NCBI GenBank assembly: GCA_938049385.1
Contig: CALIBQ010000073.1
Location: forward strand, 1-39,632
DNA: 39,632 nucleotides
Source of the DNA: an uncultured Anaerolineae bacterium
GTDB taxonomy: Bacteria > Chloroflexota > Anaerolineae > JACIWP01
Direction of reading: 5' to 3'
The translations under genes were made by a program, and so were the position numbers. Of the stretch, positions 24,785 through 33,312 are shown piece by piece; position 1 is the stretch's first letter; every line of letters begins with the position of its first letter. The notes under the pieces are model-generated. The model was not told the DNA's origin, made no database searches, and saw nothing but the letters and a program-made list of their open reading frames with translations.

Positions 24785-25678
24785 ATGAAGCAGATCGTCG
24801 AATGTGTGCCCAACTTCAGCGAAGGCCAGCGCAAGGAGGTCATTGACCAGATCGTCGCGGCCATTGCCAGTGTGCCGGATGTTATCGTGCTGGACGTGGA
24901 GGCAGACCCGGACCACAACCGCAGTGTGATCACGTTTGTGGGGGAACCGGCCGCCGTCGAAGAAGCGGCCTTCCGCTCCATTGCCAAAGCCGCAGAGCTG
25001 ATTGACCTGCGCCAGCATAAAGGCAAGCACCCACGTATGGGGGCGGCCGATGTGGTGCCGTTCGTGCCTCTGCGCGGTGTGACCATGCAGGACTGTGTGG
25101 AGATGGCCCGCCGGCTGGGCAAGCGGGTCGGAGAGGAGCTGGGCATCCCAGTGTATCTCTATGAGGAAGCCGCCACGCGCCCGGAGCGGCGCAACCTTTC
25201 CGATATCCGGCGCGGCGAGTATGAGAAGATCGCTGAGGAGATCGGCAAGGTGCCGGAGCGCGAGCCGGACTTTGGGCCGGCACGCATGGGAAGCGCCGGC
25301 GCCACCGCCATCGGCGCACGCCCGCCCCTGGTGGCCTTCAACGTGTACCTGAACACCAACAGTGTGGAGATCGCCAAGACCATCGCCAAAGCCGTGCGCC
25401 ATTCCAGCGGCGGCCTGCGTTATATCAAGGCCCTGGGCCTCTTGGTGGAGGGGCGCGCCCAGGTTTCCATGAGCGTGACCGATTTTCACGGCACCCCGCT
25501 CCTGCGGGTGCTGGATCTCATCCGCAGTGAGGCGGCGCGCTGGGGCGTCAGCGTGACCGAGAGCGAGATCGTCGGGCTGGTGCCGGAGGACGCTCTGCTC
25601 GATGCGGCCGTCGCCGCGCTTCAGCTTCACCGCTTCAAGAAGGACCAGATTCTGGAAAACCGCATCATGGGGCTGTAA
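24785..25678 (+). CDS. ftcD: Glutamate formimidoyltransferase
   Basis: Transfers the formimino group from formiminoglutamate to tetrahydrofolate, the last step of one histidine-degradation route. The 297-residue protein contains the N- and C-terminal halves of the formiminotransferase fold but not the cyclodeaminase domain of the bifunctional animal enzyme. The start [14 protein letters not shown] is diagnostic, and the catalytic His82 falls in KGKHPRMGA exactly as in characterised enzymes. Also visible are DHNRSVITF and [14 protein letters not shown]. The ATG at 24785 follows GAGGGAAGCT; a longer frame reaches back to 24629 over the promoter and is rejected. No hutH, hutU or hutI lies here. 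It is the first gene of the carboxylase operon (23 bases to the next gene). Confidence 0.93.
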   Translation: MKQIVECVPNFSEGQRKEVIDQIVAAIASVPDVIVLDVEADPDHNRSVITFVGEPAAVEEAAFRSIAKAAELIDLRQHKGKHPRMGAADVVPFVPLRGVTMQDCVEMARRLGKRVGEELGIPVYLYEEAATRPERRNLSDIRRGEYEKIAEEIGKVPEREPDFGPARMGSAGATAIGARPPLVAFNVYLNTNSVEIAKTIAKAVRHSSGGLRYIKALGLLVEGRAQVSMSVTDFHGTPLLRVLDLIRSEAARWGVSVTESEIVGLVPEDALLDAAVAALQLHRFKKDQILENRIMGL

Positions 25679-25701
25679 GCCTCAGGAAGGATGCTCCGCC
25701 C

Positions 25702-27255
25702 ATGGGGGCACATGAGGAGAAGATACGCCGGCTTCGGGAACTGAAGGCATTATCTGGCCTGGGCGGCGGAGAGGAGCGCATCCGCCGTCAGCATGAACAG
25801 GGCAAGCTGACGGCGCGCGAGCGGCTCGAGCTTCTGCTGGATAAAGGGAGCTTCACCGAGCTGGACCGCTTCGTCACCCACCGCTGTTATGATTTTGGCA
25901 TGGAGCGCCAACGGGTCCTGGGGGACGGCGTGGTGACTGGCTACGGCACTATCGGCGGCCGGCTGGTCTATGTTTACGCCCAGGACTTCACCACCTTTGG
26001 CGGCTCCTTGTCCGAAGCGCACGCGGCCAAGATATGCAAGATCATGGACCTGGCCATGAAGACGGGCGCTCCCATCATCGGATTGACCGATTCGGGGGGC
26101 GCCCGCATCCAGGAAGGGGTGATGAGCCTGGCCGGCTACGGCGAGATATTCCTGCGCAACACGCTAGCCTCGGGCATGGTACCGCAGATCAGCATCGTGA
26201 TGGGGCCGTGCGCCGGCGGCGCGGTCTATTCGCCGGCCATCACCGATTTCATTGTCATGGTCAAGGACACCAGCTACATGTTCGTCACCGGGCCGGAGGT
26301 GGTGCGCGTCGTCACCCATGAGGACGTGACCTTCGACGAGTTGGGCGGGGCACTGGTGCACGCGACGGAGAGCGGTGTCGCCCATCTGGCCGTGCCCACG
26401 GAGGAAGATGCCGTTTTTGTCGTCCAGAAGCTCCTGTCGTTCCTGCCATCCAACAACATGGAAGAACCGCCGTATGTCACTCCGCGGGATGATCCTCTGC
26501 GCGAGGATGCGGAGCTGGATGAGATTGTCCCGGAGGAACCGAACAAGCCCTACGACATGCACGAGGTCATCGCCCACATCGTGGACGACGGCGATTTTCT
26601 GGAGATTATGCCGGCGTGGGCGCAGAATATCATCATTGGGTTTGCGCGGCTGGGTGGCCACAGCGTAGGCATTGTGGCCAATCAGCCGGCGGTGCAGGCC
26701 GGCGCGCTAGACATCAATGCCAGCGTCAAGGCCGCGCGCTTCGTCCGCTTCTGCGATGCCTTCAACATCCCCCTGGTGACCCTGGTGGATGTGCCGGGCT
26801 TTTTACCGGGTGTGGCCCAGGAGCACGGTGGCATCATCCGGCACGGCGCCAAGCTCATGTACGCCTACGCGGAGGCAACGGTCCCTAAGCTGACGGTGAT
26901 TATCCGCAAGGCCTACGGCGGCGCCTATATCGTCATGAGCTCCAAGCACCTGCGCGGGGATATCAACCTGGCTTGGCCGACGGCGGAGATTGCCGTCATG
27001 GGGCCGGAAGGGGCGGTGAAAATCATCCACCGCCGGGCGCTGGAAGAGGCAGACGACCCCGATGCGGCGCGGGAGCAGTTGGTGCAGGAGTATCGCGATA
27101 AGTTCGCCAACCCGTATGTTGCCGCCTCGCGCGGGTATGTGGATGCGGTCATTGAGCCTCATGAGACCCGCCCGCGCCTCATCAACGCCCTGGAGATGCT
27201 GCACAACAAGCGAGAGGCGCTTCCTCCGAAGAAGCACGGGAACATTCCGCTGTGA
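25702..27255 (+). CDS. pccB: Acyl-CoA carboxylase carboxyltransferase subunit (PccB-like)
   Basis: Carboxyltransferase that moves the carboxyl group from biotin to an acyl-CoA, most likely propionyl-CoA (giving methylmalonyl-CoA), or works in reverse in a decarboxylase or transcarboxylase. The 517-residue protein is a single fused crotonase-like pair, as in PccB and the 12S transcarboxylase subunit, not the split AccA/AccD of acetyl-CoA carboxylase. Landmarks: [18 protein letters not shown], the acyl-CoA loop [12 protein letters not shown], the oxyanion-type [21 protein letters not shown], and [14 protein letters not shown]. The substrate-deciding residues cannot be assigned by eye. ATG at 25702 with AGGAAGG upstream. 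The biotin carboxylase gene follows after 23 bases. Confidence 0.9.
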   Translation: MGAHEEKIRRLRELKALSGLGGGEERIRRQHEQGKLTARERLELLLDKGSFTELDRFVTHRCYDFGMERQRVLGDGVVTGYGTIGGRLVYVYAQDFTTFGGSLSEAHAAKICKIMDLAMKTGAPIIGLTDSGGARIQEGVMSLAGYGEIFLRNTLASGMVPQISIVMGPCAGGAVYSPAITDFIVMVKDTSYMFVTGPEVVRVVTHEDVTFDELGGALVHATESGVAHLAVPTEEDAVFVVQKLLSFLPSNNMEEPPYVTPRDDPLREDAELDEIVPEEPNKPYDMHEVIAHIVDDGDFLEIMPAWAQNIIIGFARLGGHSVGIVANQPAVQAGALDINASVKAARFVRFCDAFNIPLVTLVDVPGFLPGVAQEHGGIIRHGAKLMYAYAEATVPKLTVIIRKAYGGAYIVMSSKHLRGDINLAWPTAEIAVMGPEGAVKIIHRRALEEADDPDAAREQLVQEYRDKFANPYVAASRGYVDAVIEPHETRPRLINALEMLHNKREALPPKKHGNIPL

Positions 27256-27278
27256 GCCGGTAGGAAAAGGGGTGCTAG

Positions 27279-28793
27279 ATGTTTAAAAAGGTCTTGATCG
27301 CCAATCGGGGCGAGATTGCAGTGCGCGTCGTCCGCGCCTGCCAGGAGCGCGGCATTAAGACCGTGGCGGTCTATTCCGACGTGGACCGCACGGCCCTGCA
27401 CGTGCGCTACGCCGATGAGGCCTACCATATCGGGCCGGCGCCGGCGCAGGAGAGCTATCTGAACGGCCAAGCTATCATCGAGGCGGCACTGCGCGCCGGC
27501 GCGGATGCCGTCCACCCCGGCTACGGCTTCCTTTCAGAAAACGCCGATTTCGCCCAGATGGTCATGGATGCCGGCCTGACCTGGATCGGACCTTCACCCG
27601 AGGCGATCCGCACTATGGGCGACAAGATTGCGGCGCGCAAACTGATGACCCAAATCGGTGTCCCTGTGGTGCCGGGCGTCGAGGTGGGCTTCCATGAGGA
27701 AGAGGTGATCCAGGCCGCCGAGTCGCTGGGCTATCCCCTGCTGGTCAAGGCCTCTGCCGGCGGCGGGGGCAAGGGCATGCGGCTAGTATCCAGCCCCCGG
27801 GAGCTACTGCGCTCTCTGGCGGCGGCCCGCCGGGAGGCCCTCAGTGCGTTCGGCAACGATACCGTGTATCTGGAGAAAGTGATTTCCAGAGCGCGTCATA
27901 TCGAGATTCAGGTGTTGGCCGACCACCACGGCAATTATATCCATCTTGGGGAGCGGGAGTGCAGTATCCAGCGCCGGCATCAGAAACTGATTGAGGAAGC
28001 GCCGTCCATGGCGGTCACGCCCGAACTGCGCCAGGCCATGGGCGAGGCGGCCCTTCGGGCAGCGCGCGCAGTGGGGTACACCAATGCCGGCACGGTGGAA
28101 TTCCTGCTGGACCGGGACGGGCGGTTCTACTTCCTGGAGATGAACACCCGCCTGCAGGTGGAGCATGCGGTGACGGAGCTGGTGACAGGCATTGACATCG
28201 TCAAGGAGCAGTTGACTATCGCCGCAGGTCGGCGCCTGCGCTGGCGGCAGGAGGATGTGCAGATCATCGGGCACGCCATCGAGTGCCGCATCACGGCAGA
28301 GGACCCGTACAATGATTTCATGCCCGTGGCCGGCCGCATCACCAGCCTCATCGAGCCGACCGGCCCTGGTGTACGGCTGGAGAGCGGCATATACGCCGGC
28401 TGTGAGGTGACGCCCTATTATGACCCCTTGATCGCCAAGCTGGTGGTGTGGGGCGAGAACCGAGCGGAAGCGATCCTGCGCATGCGGCGCGCGCTGGAAG
28501 AACTGCGCATCGGCGGTATCCATACCTCTGTGCCGTTCCATCAGCGGGTGATGGACAGCGCTCGGTTCCAGACGGGGCAGTTTGACACGAGTTTTGTGGA
28601 AGGGCCGGACGGTTTTTGCCTGACCAGTGAGGTCCAGCCGGAGCTGGTGCGCATTGCCGCCATTGCGGCGGCACTGGTGGAGAAAGAGCGGAGCGAGCAG
28701 GCTTTGATGCTGGGGCAGGCGCATCAGCGGATGGGGGGAAATCATTCTGGCTGGAAGCAGGCCGCCTGGCGCTACTTCCCGCGCGGATGGTGA
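27279..28793 (+). CDS. accC: Biotin carboxylase subunit
   Basis: Uses ATP and bicarbonate to carboxylate the biotin carried by the next gene's product. The 504 residues cover the whole fold: N-terminal FKKVLIANRGEIAVRVVRAC, the ATP-grasp glycine loop KASAGGGGKGMR, ERECSIQRRHQKLIEEAPS, and the metal-binding FYFLEMNTRLQVEHAVTE, then the C-terminal domain (GHAIECRITAEDP). About 50 residues follow the usual end of AccC and differ from the biotin-carrier linker of fused alpha subunits, so the carrier is a separate protein. The ATG at 27279 is preceded by a weak GGGG site. It is seven bases from the next start, indicating coupled expression. Confidence 0.95.
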   Translation: MFKKVLIANRGEIAVRVVRACQERGIKTVAVYSDVDRTALHVRYADEAYHIGPAPAQESYLNGQAIIEAALRAGADAVHPGYGFLSENADFAQMVMDAGLTWIGPSPEAIRTMGDKIAARKLMTQIGVPVVPGVEVGFHEEEVIQAAESLGYPLLVKASAGGGGKGMRLVSSPRELLRSLAAARREALSAFGNDTVYLEKVISRARHIEIQVLADHHGNYIHLGERECSIQRRHQKLIEEAPSMAVTPELRQAMGEAALRAARAVGYTNAGTVEFLLDRDGRFYFLEMNTRLQVEHAVTELVTGIDIVKEQLTIAAGRRLRWRQEDVQIIGHAIECRITAEDPYNDFMPVAGRITSLIEPTGPGVRLESGIYAGCEVTPYYDPLIAKLVVWGENRAEAILRMRRALEELRIGGIHTSVPFHQRVMDSARFQTGQFDTSFVEGPDGFCLTSEVQPELVRIAAIAAALVEKERSEQALMLGQAHQRMGGNHSGWKQAAWRYFPRGW

Positions 28794-28799
28794 GCGGCG

Positions 28800-29306
28800 A
28801 TGAAGTATTACGTGACGGTCGAGGGACATACATACGAGATAGATGTCCAGCCGGACGGCGAGGTGTTGGTGAACGGCGAACGCCAGCAGGTGGATATGCA
28901 GAGGAGCGGCCGGCTGAACCTCTACTCTCTGCTGGTCAATCACGCCTCGTACGAGGTGGTGATTGAGCCGGATGCGGAGCGCCGCAACGTGTACGAGGTA
29001 CTGCTGGAGGGGGCGCGCTTCTCGGTACAGGTGGAGGATGAGCGATCGCGCCGGCTGGCGAAGGCCGTGCTTTCCCTGCAGGCGCCGCCCGGGGAATTGA
29101 TACTGCGGCCGCCCATCCCGGGGTTAATTGTGAGCGTGCCGGTGGAGGCCGGCCAGTCGGTGGAGAAGGGGGAGACGCTGGTGGTGTTTGAGGCGATGAA
29201 GATGCAGAACGAGATCCGGGCACCGCGCGATGGCGTGGTGCGGGAGGTGCGGGTGCGTCCGGGCATGCAGGTAACGCAGAACGATGTGTTGATGATATTG
29301 AAGTGA
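28800..29306 (+). CDS. Biotin carrier protein of acyl-CoA carboxylase
   Basis: A 168-residue biotin carrier. The C-terminal ~75 residues form the biotinyl/lipoyl domain, with the acceptor Lys134 in VFEAMKMQNEI, an intact biotinylation motif. The N-terminal ~90 residues (KYYVTVEGHTYEIDVQPDGE) form a separate strand-rich module, as in the small carriers of methylmalonyl-CoA decarboxylase and oxaloacetate decarboxylase rather than the usual Ala/Pro linker of AccB. This supports a propionyl/methylmalonyl-CoA-type enzyme. ATG at 28800, six bases past the carboxylase stop. A biotin ligase is not in the window. Confidence 0.9.
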   Translation: MKYYVTVEGHTYEIDVQPDGEVLVNGERQQVDMQRSGRLNLYSLLVNHASYEVVIEPDAERRNVYEVLLEGARFSVQVEDERSRRLAKAVLSLQAPPGELILRPPIPGLIVSVPVEAGQSVEKGETLVVFEAMKMQNEIRAPRDGVVREVRVRPGMQVTQNDVLMILK

Positions 29307-29331
29307 TGGTGGGAATAAAGGGGCTAGAATT

Positions 29332-29360
29332 TTGACAAAGTGGGCCGGCGATGATATATT
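29332..29360 (+). promoter_or_regulatory. Promoter of tRNA-Lys
   Basis: A perfect TTGACA at 29332-29337, a 17-base spacer and TATATT at 29355-29360, ending 12 bases before the tRNA. This is a textbook strong housekeeping promoter. It lies 25 bases past the stop codon of the biotin carrier gene. Confidence 0.8.
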
Positions 29361-29372
29361 AGGAATGCTTGT

Positions 29373-29445
<73 letters not shown>

Positions 29446-29646
29446 CCTTTTTATTTATTGCCCCTTGGATGGAATAGTACGCAGATCACTCCTTGATTTG
29501 TAGCGTGTTTCTTACTGTTATCATCCAATATGCCCCCAATAAAATGTTGCCAAAATGACCGGCCAATTCTGTTCTGGCCGGCATGATGTACGAATTACAT
29601 CCGCCCCACCCCCCTCTGCCCTTTCATCCGGCGGACGAGGTGAAAC

Positions 29647-29675
29647 TTGACAAGTCGAAGGAACGCTGATAATAT
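29647..29675 (+). promoter_or_regulatory. Promoter of the cupin gene
   Basis: A perfect TTGACA at 29647-29652. The -10 box is TAATAT at 29670-29675 (spacer 17) or GATAAT at 29668-29673 (spacer 15). It overlaps the left arm of a 20-bp palindrome, so a bound protein would block RNA polymerase. Confidence 0.65.
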
Positions 29676-29691
29676 GTATACGTATACATAT
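29672..29691. promoter_or_regulatory. Perfect 20-bp palindrome, probable repressor operator
   Basis: ATATGTATAC followed at once by its reverse complement GTATACATAT. It contains the hexamer GTATAC twice. It covers the -10 box and likely transcription start of the cupin gene, the classic position of a repressor site. GTATAC-type operators are known for some GntR-family (FCD) regulators. No such regulator gene is in the window, so the binding protein is unknown. Confidence 0.65.
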
Positions 29692-29721
29692 ACAGCCACA
29701 TTTTCAGGAGGGAATAACTAA

Positions 29722-30111
29722 ATGAACCTCATCCGCCGGCAAAATGTCCCCCTGCGGCCTCTTCCGGGTCGCGCTATTCAGCTTGTCGTCGGCCAGCAAA
29801 ACGCAGCATCCAGCAGTGAGTTGATCACGATGGGATTTGCCCACTACAGCTCTGAGTATGGCCCTATGAGCCCACACCGTCATGCGGAAGAGATCGTGCT
29901 GGTCCTGGAATCGGACCGCGGCTATGTCCGATATGGAGGGTTCGGCGACCAGCCCACCGAGTTGGGAGAACGCGTGCCGCTGGAACCGGACATGATCCTG
30001 CACTTTCCGGAAAACGAGTGGCACGTCTTTGAGTATGACGAAGGGGGACATATCACCATCGCATTCTTCTATCCCAGCGCCAACGTCTACTCTGCACAGA
30101 CGTCCAAATAA
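29722..30111 (+). CDS. Single-domain cupin protein
   Basis: A 129-residue cytosolic protein with the small cupin barrel. Metal-binding motif 1 is SPHRHAEEIVLVLESDRG (two His and Glu), and motif 2 is LHFPENEWHVFEYDEGG (His). Such proteins may be isomerases, dioxygenases, sugar lyases or ligand sensors, and nothing decides between these. ATG at 29722 with AGGAGGG about ten bases upstream, under a promoter overlapped by a palindromic operator. It converges on the catabolic operon at 30189-39632, separated by a GC hairpin, and may serve the same pathway. Confidence 0.85.
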   Translation: MNLIRRQNVPLRPLPGRAIQLVVGQQNAASSSELITMGFAHYSSEYGPMSPHRHAEEIVLVLESDRGYVRYGGFGDQPTELGERVPLEPDMILHFPENEWHVFEYDEGGHITIAFFYPSANVYSAQTSK

Positions 30112-30159
30112 TCTGTTCGGATGATGCGAATATTCTCAAGGGGCAAGCAATGAGAAGGT

Positions 30160-30184
30160 GGCCTGGGGTTTTGTACCCCAGGCC
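30160..30184. terminator. Hairpin between convergent genes
   Basis: GGCCTGGGGT (30160-30169) and ACCCCAGGCC (30175-30184) form a perfect 10-base stem with a five-base loop. It sits between the cupin gene and the last gene of the catabolic operon, ending five bases from that stop codon. No T-run follows on either strand, so termination would be weak or need a factor; it may instead protect 3' ends. Confidence 0.6.
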
Positions 30185-30188
30185 GTGT

Positions 30189-30977
30189 TCATCTCTCGGG
30201 AAAGGCCGTGCGGAATGCCGCAACCCTTTCCGCGGCTATACGAGCGAGTCCCACGCCGTCAGCCAGCACCATCAGCATCTGGTACCCACGGCGGTATAAG
30301 GCCTCGGCCTGCTCCCAACTGGTACAGGTCGTTGCCAGCACCTTGCCGGCCTTGGATGCCTGTTCCTCAGCGCCGGCGATGGCGGACTGCACATCCGGAT
30401 GGGACGGATCGGCGAAATGCCCCATAGCAGTTGCCAGGTCCATCGGCCCAATAAATATGCCGTCCAGCCCTTCTACCTGAAGGATCTCCGGCAGGTTCGA
30501 GACAGCCTCCGGCGTTTCGATAGCAATGAGGACCAGGATCTCCTCATTGGCATGCGCAAGATAATTTGCGGCGCTCCCCTGCCCGAAGCCGGCCGCGCGT
30601 GGACTGCCGGCCACACCGCGAATACCCGCCGGCGGATACCTGCAGGCGCGCACCGCCGCCTCCGCCTCGGCGCGGGTATTGACGTAGGGAAACAGGATGC
30701 CGTAGGCCCCCGCATCCAGAATACGTTTGGCAATGACGAAATCGTTCCACGGCGCGCGCACCAATGGCACGCAGGAGGTCCCGCTGATGGCCTGACACTG
30801 GCTGATAAGCGTCATGATATCTCCCGGCCCGTGCTCCATGTCGATCATCAGCCAGTCGAAGCCGGCCCGCGCCAGGATCTCTGCGGTGAGGGGACTGCCC
30901 AATTGGGCCCAGGCGCCAACAGTTTTCTTGCCCTCGCGCAGAAGCTGTTTCACTGGATTGTTGAAATGCTGGCTCAT
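30189..30977 (-). CDS. HpcH/HpaI-family aldolase
   Basis: Class II pyruvate-type aldolase of the HpaI group, which splits 2-keto-3-deoxy sugar acids or 4-hydroxy-2-keto acids into pyruvate and an aldehyde. The 262-residue protein has the active-site landmarks: DMEHGP with the catalytic His, PLVRAPWND with the carboxylate-binding Arg, IAIETPEAV with a metal-binding Glu, and FIGPMDLA with a metal-binding Asp. AGYGILFPYVNTRAEAEA-like sequence and GIRGVAGSPRAAGFG are also typical. The ATG at 30977 overlaps the preceding stop by four bases (ATGA). As the last gene of the operon it probably performs the terminal cleavage. Products could feed the operon's AOR (aldehyde) and central metabolism (pyruvate). 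Confidence 0.92.
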   Translation of the reverse strand: MSQHFNNPVKQLLREGKKTVGAWAQLGSPLTAEILARAGFDWLMIDMEHGPGDIMTLISQCQAISGTSCVPLVRAPWNDFVIAKRILDAGAYGILFPYVNTRAEAEAAVRACRYPPAGIRGVAGSPRAAGFGQGSAANYLAHANEEILVLIAIETPEAVSNLPEILQVEGLDGIFIGPMDLATAMGHFADPSHPDVQSAIAGAEEQASKAGKVLATTCTSWEQAEALYRRGYQMLMVLADGVGLARIAAERVAAFRTAFPER

Positions 30978-32089
30978 GAATGGCGCTCGTCTCCATCGGG
31001 AGAGGGATCGGTGGACCCGGTGGCCGGCTGATGCCGGGCCAGGTATATCCGCTTCAGCACGTGCAGCTCATTGAAGATCGTCCACTCTTCCGCGATTTTG
31101 CCGTCCCGGATGATGTGCTGGGTAAGGCCCCAGATACGCACACGCGCCCCCGTGGGCGGTCCATATATGCCGTGTCCCAGGTGGGTGCCCGGCAGGCTCC
31201 AGCGGAGAGAAGTGCGGATGGCGCCATCGTCTTCCTCATTCCAGAAAATCTGCTCCACATCGAACCGGGCATCGGGAAACGCCGCCAGGAGCGAGAGCAC
31301 GAACGCGACATACTCCTGCTGTCCGTACAGCTCCCTGCCCGAACACAGATGGCCGACATATCCTTCGGCGTAATAGTCCCGCACTTTATTCAGCATGCGC
31401 CAGTTCCAGATTTCATGCGCACTGCGGCGGATAAAATCTTCCACGTCGAACTCGGGCGACTCTTTGGGAGGCATGACCGCCGGCGGAAACTGTCCAATGC
31501 CCCGTTCAATCTCGCCGTGAGGTTGTGGTGGGGCTGGATTCTGGACATCGCGTAACGCTAAGGTCGCCACCACTTCCTTCTGGTCCAGGCCAAGCTGTCG
31601 GATGACTTCCAGATCATCGCGCAGGAGCCATTCTTCACAGATGCGGTTTTCTTTCACCAGGCAGAGCGCGATACCGCGCCAGACCACTTTTCGGCCGGTG
31701 GGAGGCCCGTAAACGCTGTAGCCGGTGTTGTGCGCCACGTTGGTGATGAGATGCGAGGTGAAAAAGCCGGCCTCGTCATCGCCTGTCCAGACCACTGCGT
31801 CAGCGTACAGTTTGCGGTCCGGGAACGCCGCCAGTACGCCCAATGTATCGGCCACGACCTGCTCCCGGCCATATGTAGTGCCATCGGCGCCATGTACCAC
31901 ACAGTTGTGTAGATAGTGGGTATATATCAGCCCCACCCCTTTTTCCTCCCAGATGGAATGCGTACAGCGCACAATGTAATCTACGATATCCGAATACCTT
32001 TCATCAAAGCCCCGCATGGACTGTCCCAGTTCCGTGGAAGGGGCGAGCAGTTTGGAGATATCCTGATGTTTAACGCGTTTCGGCGGCAT
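30974..32089 (-). CDS. Tandem SnoaL-like (NTF2-fold) protein
   Basis: A 371-residue protein made of two SnoaL/NTF2-like domains, about 35-170 and 225-350. They share the core YGPPTG (VYGPPTGRKVVWRG and IYGPPTGARVRIWG), each preceded by LAAFPD and followed by a strand with ICEEW or IAEEW. SnoaL-type folds form a cone-shaped pocket and include polyketide ester cyclases, isomerases, dehydratases and ligand carriers. Here the reaction is unknown. No signal peptide. ATG at 32089 with AGGAGG five bases upstream. A related C-terminal segment is encoded at the right edge of the window, so the operon has at least two genes of this kind. Confidence 0.85.
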   Translation of the reverse strand: MPPKRVKHQDISKLLAPSTELGQSMRGFDERYSDIVDYIVRCTHSIWEEKGVGLIYTHYLHNCVVHGADGTTYGREQVVADTLGVLAAFPDRKLYADAVVWTGDDEAGFFTSHLITNVAHNTGYSVYGPPTGRKVVWRGIALCLVKENRICEEWLLRDDLEVIRQLGLDQKEVVATLALRDVQNPAPPQPHGEIERGIGQFPPAVMPPKESPEFDVEDFIRRSAHEIWNWRMLNKVRDYYAEGYVGHLCSGRELYGQQEYVAFVLSLLAAFPDARFDVEQIFWNEEDDGAIRTSLRWSLPGTHLGHGIYGPPTGARVRIWGLTQHIIRDGKIAEEWTIFNELHVLKRIYLARHQPATGSTDPSPDGDERHS

Positions 32090-32133
32090 TCTATCCTCCT
32101 ATTGCATGATTCGGCGCATCTAAGTAATTGCTA

Positions 32134-33306
32134 TTACATCACGACATCTGCCGGCGGTGACAGCGGATACCGCCCGAACCGCTGGGCAGATTCAAAAAGC
32201 GCCACAACGTTTTCTGGTGGAACGTCGAAGCTGATGTTATGACATGGAGCGAGGATGTATCCACCACCGCGTCCCAATTCATAGATGCGGCGCGCTACCT
32301 CTTTCGCGATGCCCTCTGGAGTGGCCCGCGGCAACACCTGCTGGACATCAATGCCCCCATGAAAAACGATTTTGTCCCCGAAGGCCTCTTTCAGGGCGAG
32401 CGTGTCCTCAAACCCTTTGACAACGGTCTGAATAGGATTCAGGATATCCACCCCAATCTCTATCAGGTCCGGGATGATGGGCAAGATGGCGCCGTCGCAG
32501 TGCATGAAGACCTTGGCGCGGGTCTCGCTCTTGATAGCCTCGATCCAGGCTTTCAGGTAGGGTTTAATGAATGTCCGGAACATCTGGGGCGAGATCAACA
32601 GCGATTCCTGGGTTCCCATGTCGTCGGTGATGACAACGACCTGCACGTATTTCCCAACCGCCCGCATATATCTGCGGTACATCTCCTGGATAAGGGAGGA
32701 TATCTGGTTGAGCAAAGCGTGTGCAAGCTCCGGATTGAGCGCAAAGTCCAGGAAGATTTTATCATATCCCCGCAGTTGTGCGGCAATTTGGAGAATGCCA
32801 ACTTTGATGCCATCTGCGCCGATCACGTAATCGGTGTTCTCGTACCAGTAGCGCGCCTGCTCCTCCAAGCCGGCAAACATCGCCGGCTGGTCCGGGTCGG
32901 GCCACTCAAAGTGGGCGATATCCGCGATGGTCAGGTCGCCCTTCCCCAGCGGATGGCCGGCGATAAAGTAATACTGTCCCCGCTCCGTCCACTTGAAGGG
33001 CGTCTGCCACATGTCCAGGTACGCTGGCTCACCATCCAGGACAATGTCCCGCACGCCCACCCAGCGCGGGATGAGCCAGCGGAAGTCCAGGCCCAACCGC
33101 TGAGAGAGCCTTTCCGACAGGACGATGTTCTGGGCCATCCGGTCCAGGATGGTGGGTTCCGCCGGCAGTTCCGGATCACCGAGAAATGCCCGCAGGCGCT
33201 GGTAAGCAGTGCGGTGGAAGGACCCGATATGCTTTCCGAAATCCACCAGGACCCGCTCGGGTTCCTGATGGGCGCATGTTTTGGCAAAGGCTTCACGACG
33301 GTTCAT
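32134..33306 (-). CDS. URO-D-family protein, methyltransferase-like
   Basis: A 390-residue member of the uroporphyrinogen decarboxylase superfamily, distant from HemE. The opening NRREAFAKTCAHQEPERVLVD is typical of MtaA-like and uncharacterised catabolic members. The putative metal site reads FMHCDGAI, followed by DILNPIQ, FHGGID and the closing GGYILAPCHNI, all standard positions in this family. In characterised relatives these residues hold zinc for methyl transfer to or from a corrinoid protein. No corrinoid protein is seen in the operon, so demethylation or another one-carbon step is only a possibility. ATG at 33306, six bases after the AOR stop, with GAGGA upstream. Confidence 0.87.
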   Translation of the reverse strand: MNRREAFAKTCAHQEPERVLVDFGKHIGSFHRTAYQRLRAFLGDPELPAEPTILDRMAQNIVLSERLSQRLGLDFRWLIPRWVGVRDIVLDGEPAYLDMWQTPFKWTERGQYYFIAGHPLGKGDLTIADIAHFEWPDPDQPAMFAGLEEQARYWYENTDYVIGADGIKVGILQIAAQLRGYDKIFLDFALNPELAHALLNQISSLIQEMYRRYMRAVGKYVQVVVITDDMGTQESLLISPQMFRTFIKPYLKAWIEAIKSETRAKVFMHCDGAILPIIPDLIEIGVDILNPIQTVVKGFEDTLALKEAFGDKIVFHGGIDVQQVLPRATPEGIAKEVARRIYELGRGGGYILAPCHNISFDVPPENVVALFESAQRFGRYPLSPPADVVM

Positions 33307-33312
33307 TGCTAC

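Noticed and set aside
29559-29581. Hairpin CCGGCCA/TGGCCGG after the tRNA
   Set aside because: A seven-base stem built on the abundant GGCCGG/GCCGGC words and lacking a T-run; likely chance.
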